From: Clostridia bacterium
Lineage (GTDB): Bacteria > Bacillota > Clostridia > Oscillospirales > UBA644
Assembly (NCBI GenBank): GCA_014872655.1
Contig: WHHJ01000047.1
Location: 1-15,468 of the forward strand
DNA length: 15,468 bases
Reading direction: 5' to 3'
A program made the position numbers and the translations under genes. Below, piece by piece: positions 15,074 through 15,468 of the stretch (the stretch's first letter is position 1; every line of letters begins with the position of its first letter). The notes below the pieces were generated by a model, which was not told the DNA's origin, did not search any database, and saw only the letters and a list, made by a program, of their open reading frames with translations.

Positions 15074-15468
15074 TCATTCTCCCTTATCTTTTTGATGCGC
15101 CTGCTCCACCACAGCAACGATATCCGGCACAAAATGCCGATTTTCTGTGCTCAAATATAACAAAAATTCGATATTCCCATCGCCGCCTCGCACGGGAGAC
15201 GCACATAGTCCATTGATATAAAAATAATCGGATGCAAACAACAACAAATCCCGAATCACAGATAGATGTTGTTTTTTATCCCGTACAATACCATTCTTCA
15301 GCCGACCAGGGCCCACTTCAAACTGCGGTTTTATCAGCGCCACCACTTGACACGATGTTCCGACCAATTTTCGCACAGCAGGCAGAATCTTTTTTAATGA
15401 AACAAAAGATACGTCAATGACTACAATATCAGGCGTTCTTATTTGCCCTGCCGACACCTCCGTGATAT
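15074..15468 (-). CDS. tlyA: TlyA family rRNA 2'-O-methyltransferase (N-terminus beyond window)
   Basis: The C-terminal 131 codons of a TlyA/hemolysin A-type methyltransferase, an S-adenosylmethionine-dependent enzyme that methylates ribose in rRNA. The N-terminal S4-like RNA-binding domain lies outside the window. Visible marks are the Rossmann-fold strand DIVVIDVSFVSLKKILPAV, the family motif LIKPQFEVG, then SPVRGGDGNIEFLLYL near the end. The frame stays open through the right edge (ITEVSAGQ...), so the internal GTG at 15457 is not the true start. Its position before nadK-argR-recN matches the conserved Firmicute cluster. Confidence 0.93.
   Translation of the reverse strand, partial: ITEVSAGQIRTPDIVVIDVSFVSLKKILPAVRKLVGTSCQVVALIKPQFEVGPGRLKNGIVRDKKQHLSVIRDLLLFASDYFYINGLCASPVRGGDGNIEFLLYLSTENRHFVPDIVAVVEQAHQKDKGE

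Noticed and set aside
15455..15457. GTG at 15457 as the true start of tlyA
   Set aside because: The frame continues upstream to the window edge with family-like sequence, and the protein would lack most of its catalytic domain.

Overview
The window comes from a Gram-positive Firmicute, most likely a gut-type member of the Clostridia. By eye the G+C is around 40%. The evidence is strong AGGAGG-type ribosome sites, sigma-A promoters of the TTGACA/TATAAT kind, a lipoprotein-type solute-binding protein, and the conserved tlyA-nadK-argR-recN order known from Firmicutes. No rRNA, tRNA, CRISPR array, insertion sequence or phage gene was recognised.

Left part (1-6140): small transcription units in alternating orientation. 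A five-helix membrane protein of unknown function (minus strand, cut by the window edge) diverges from a two-gene unit of a CPBP-type intramembrane protease and a 97-residue membrane protein. That unit converges, through one shared hairpin terminator, on a large minus-strand gene for an unassigned TIM-barrel glycosidase-like protein with a discoidin-like C-terminal part. Next come a PlsC-type acyltransferase (minus) and a divergent XRE regulator with four membrane helices (plus). The regulator's promoter runs almost into its start codon.

Middle (6254-11254): a complete branched-chain amino-acid (HAAT/LIV family) ABC transporter operon on the minus strand, ordered livJ-livH-livM-livG-livF. It has a consensus promoter, a leader of about 100 nt and a terminator. 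Binding lipoprotein, two permeases and two ATPases would together form the importer. As read here, livJ carries a one-base deletion near 10877 that splits it into two frames, while the other four genes look intact. A hairpin sits between livJ and livH.

Right part (11368-15468): a plus-strand RsiV-like (DUF3298-type) protein without an export signal converges on the minus-strand cluster tlyA (partial)-nadK-argR-recN, which has housekeeping roles in rRNA methylation, NADP synthesis, arginine regulation and DNA repair.

No clearly new multi-gene system is visible. The points most worth a second look are the livJ frameshift, the orphan glycosidase, the start-proximal promoter with half-site repeats before the XRE-membrane gene, and the livJ leader with its short hydrophobic ORF.
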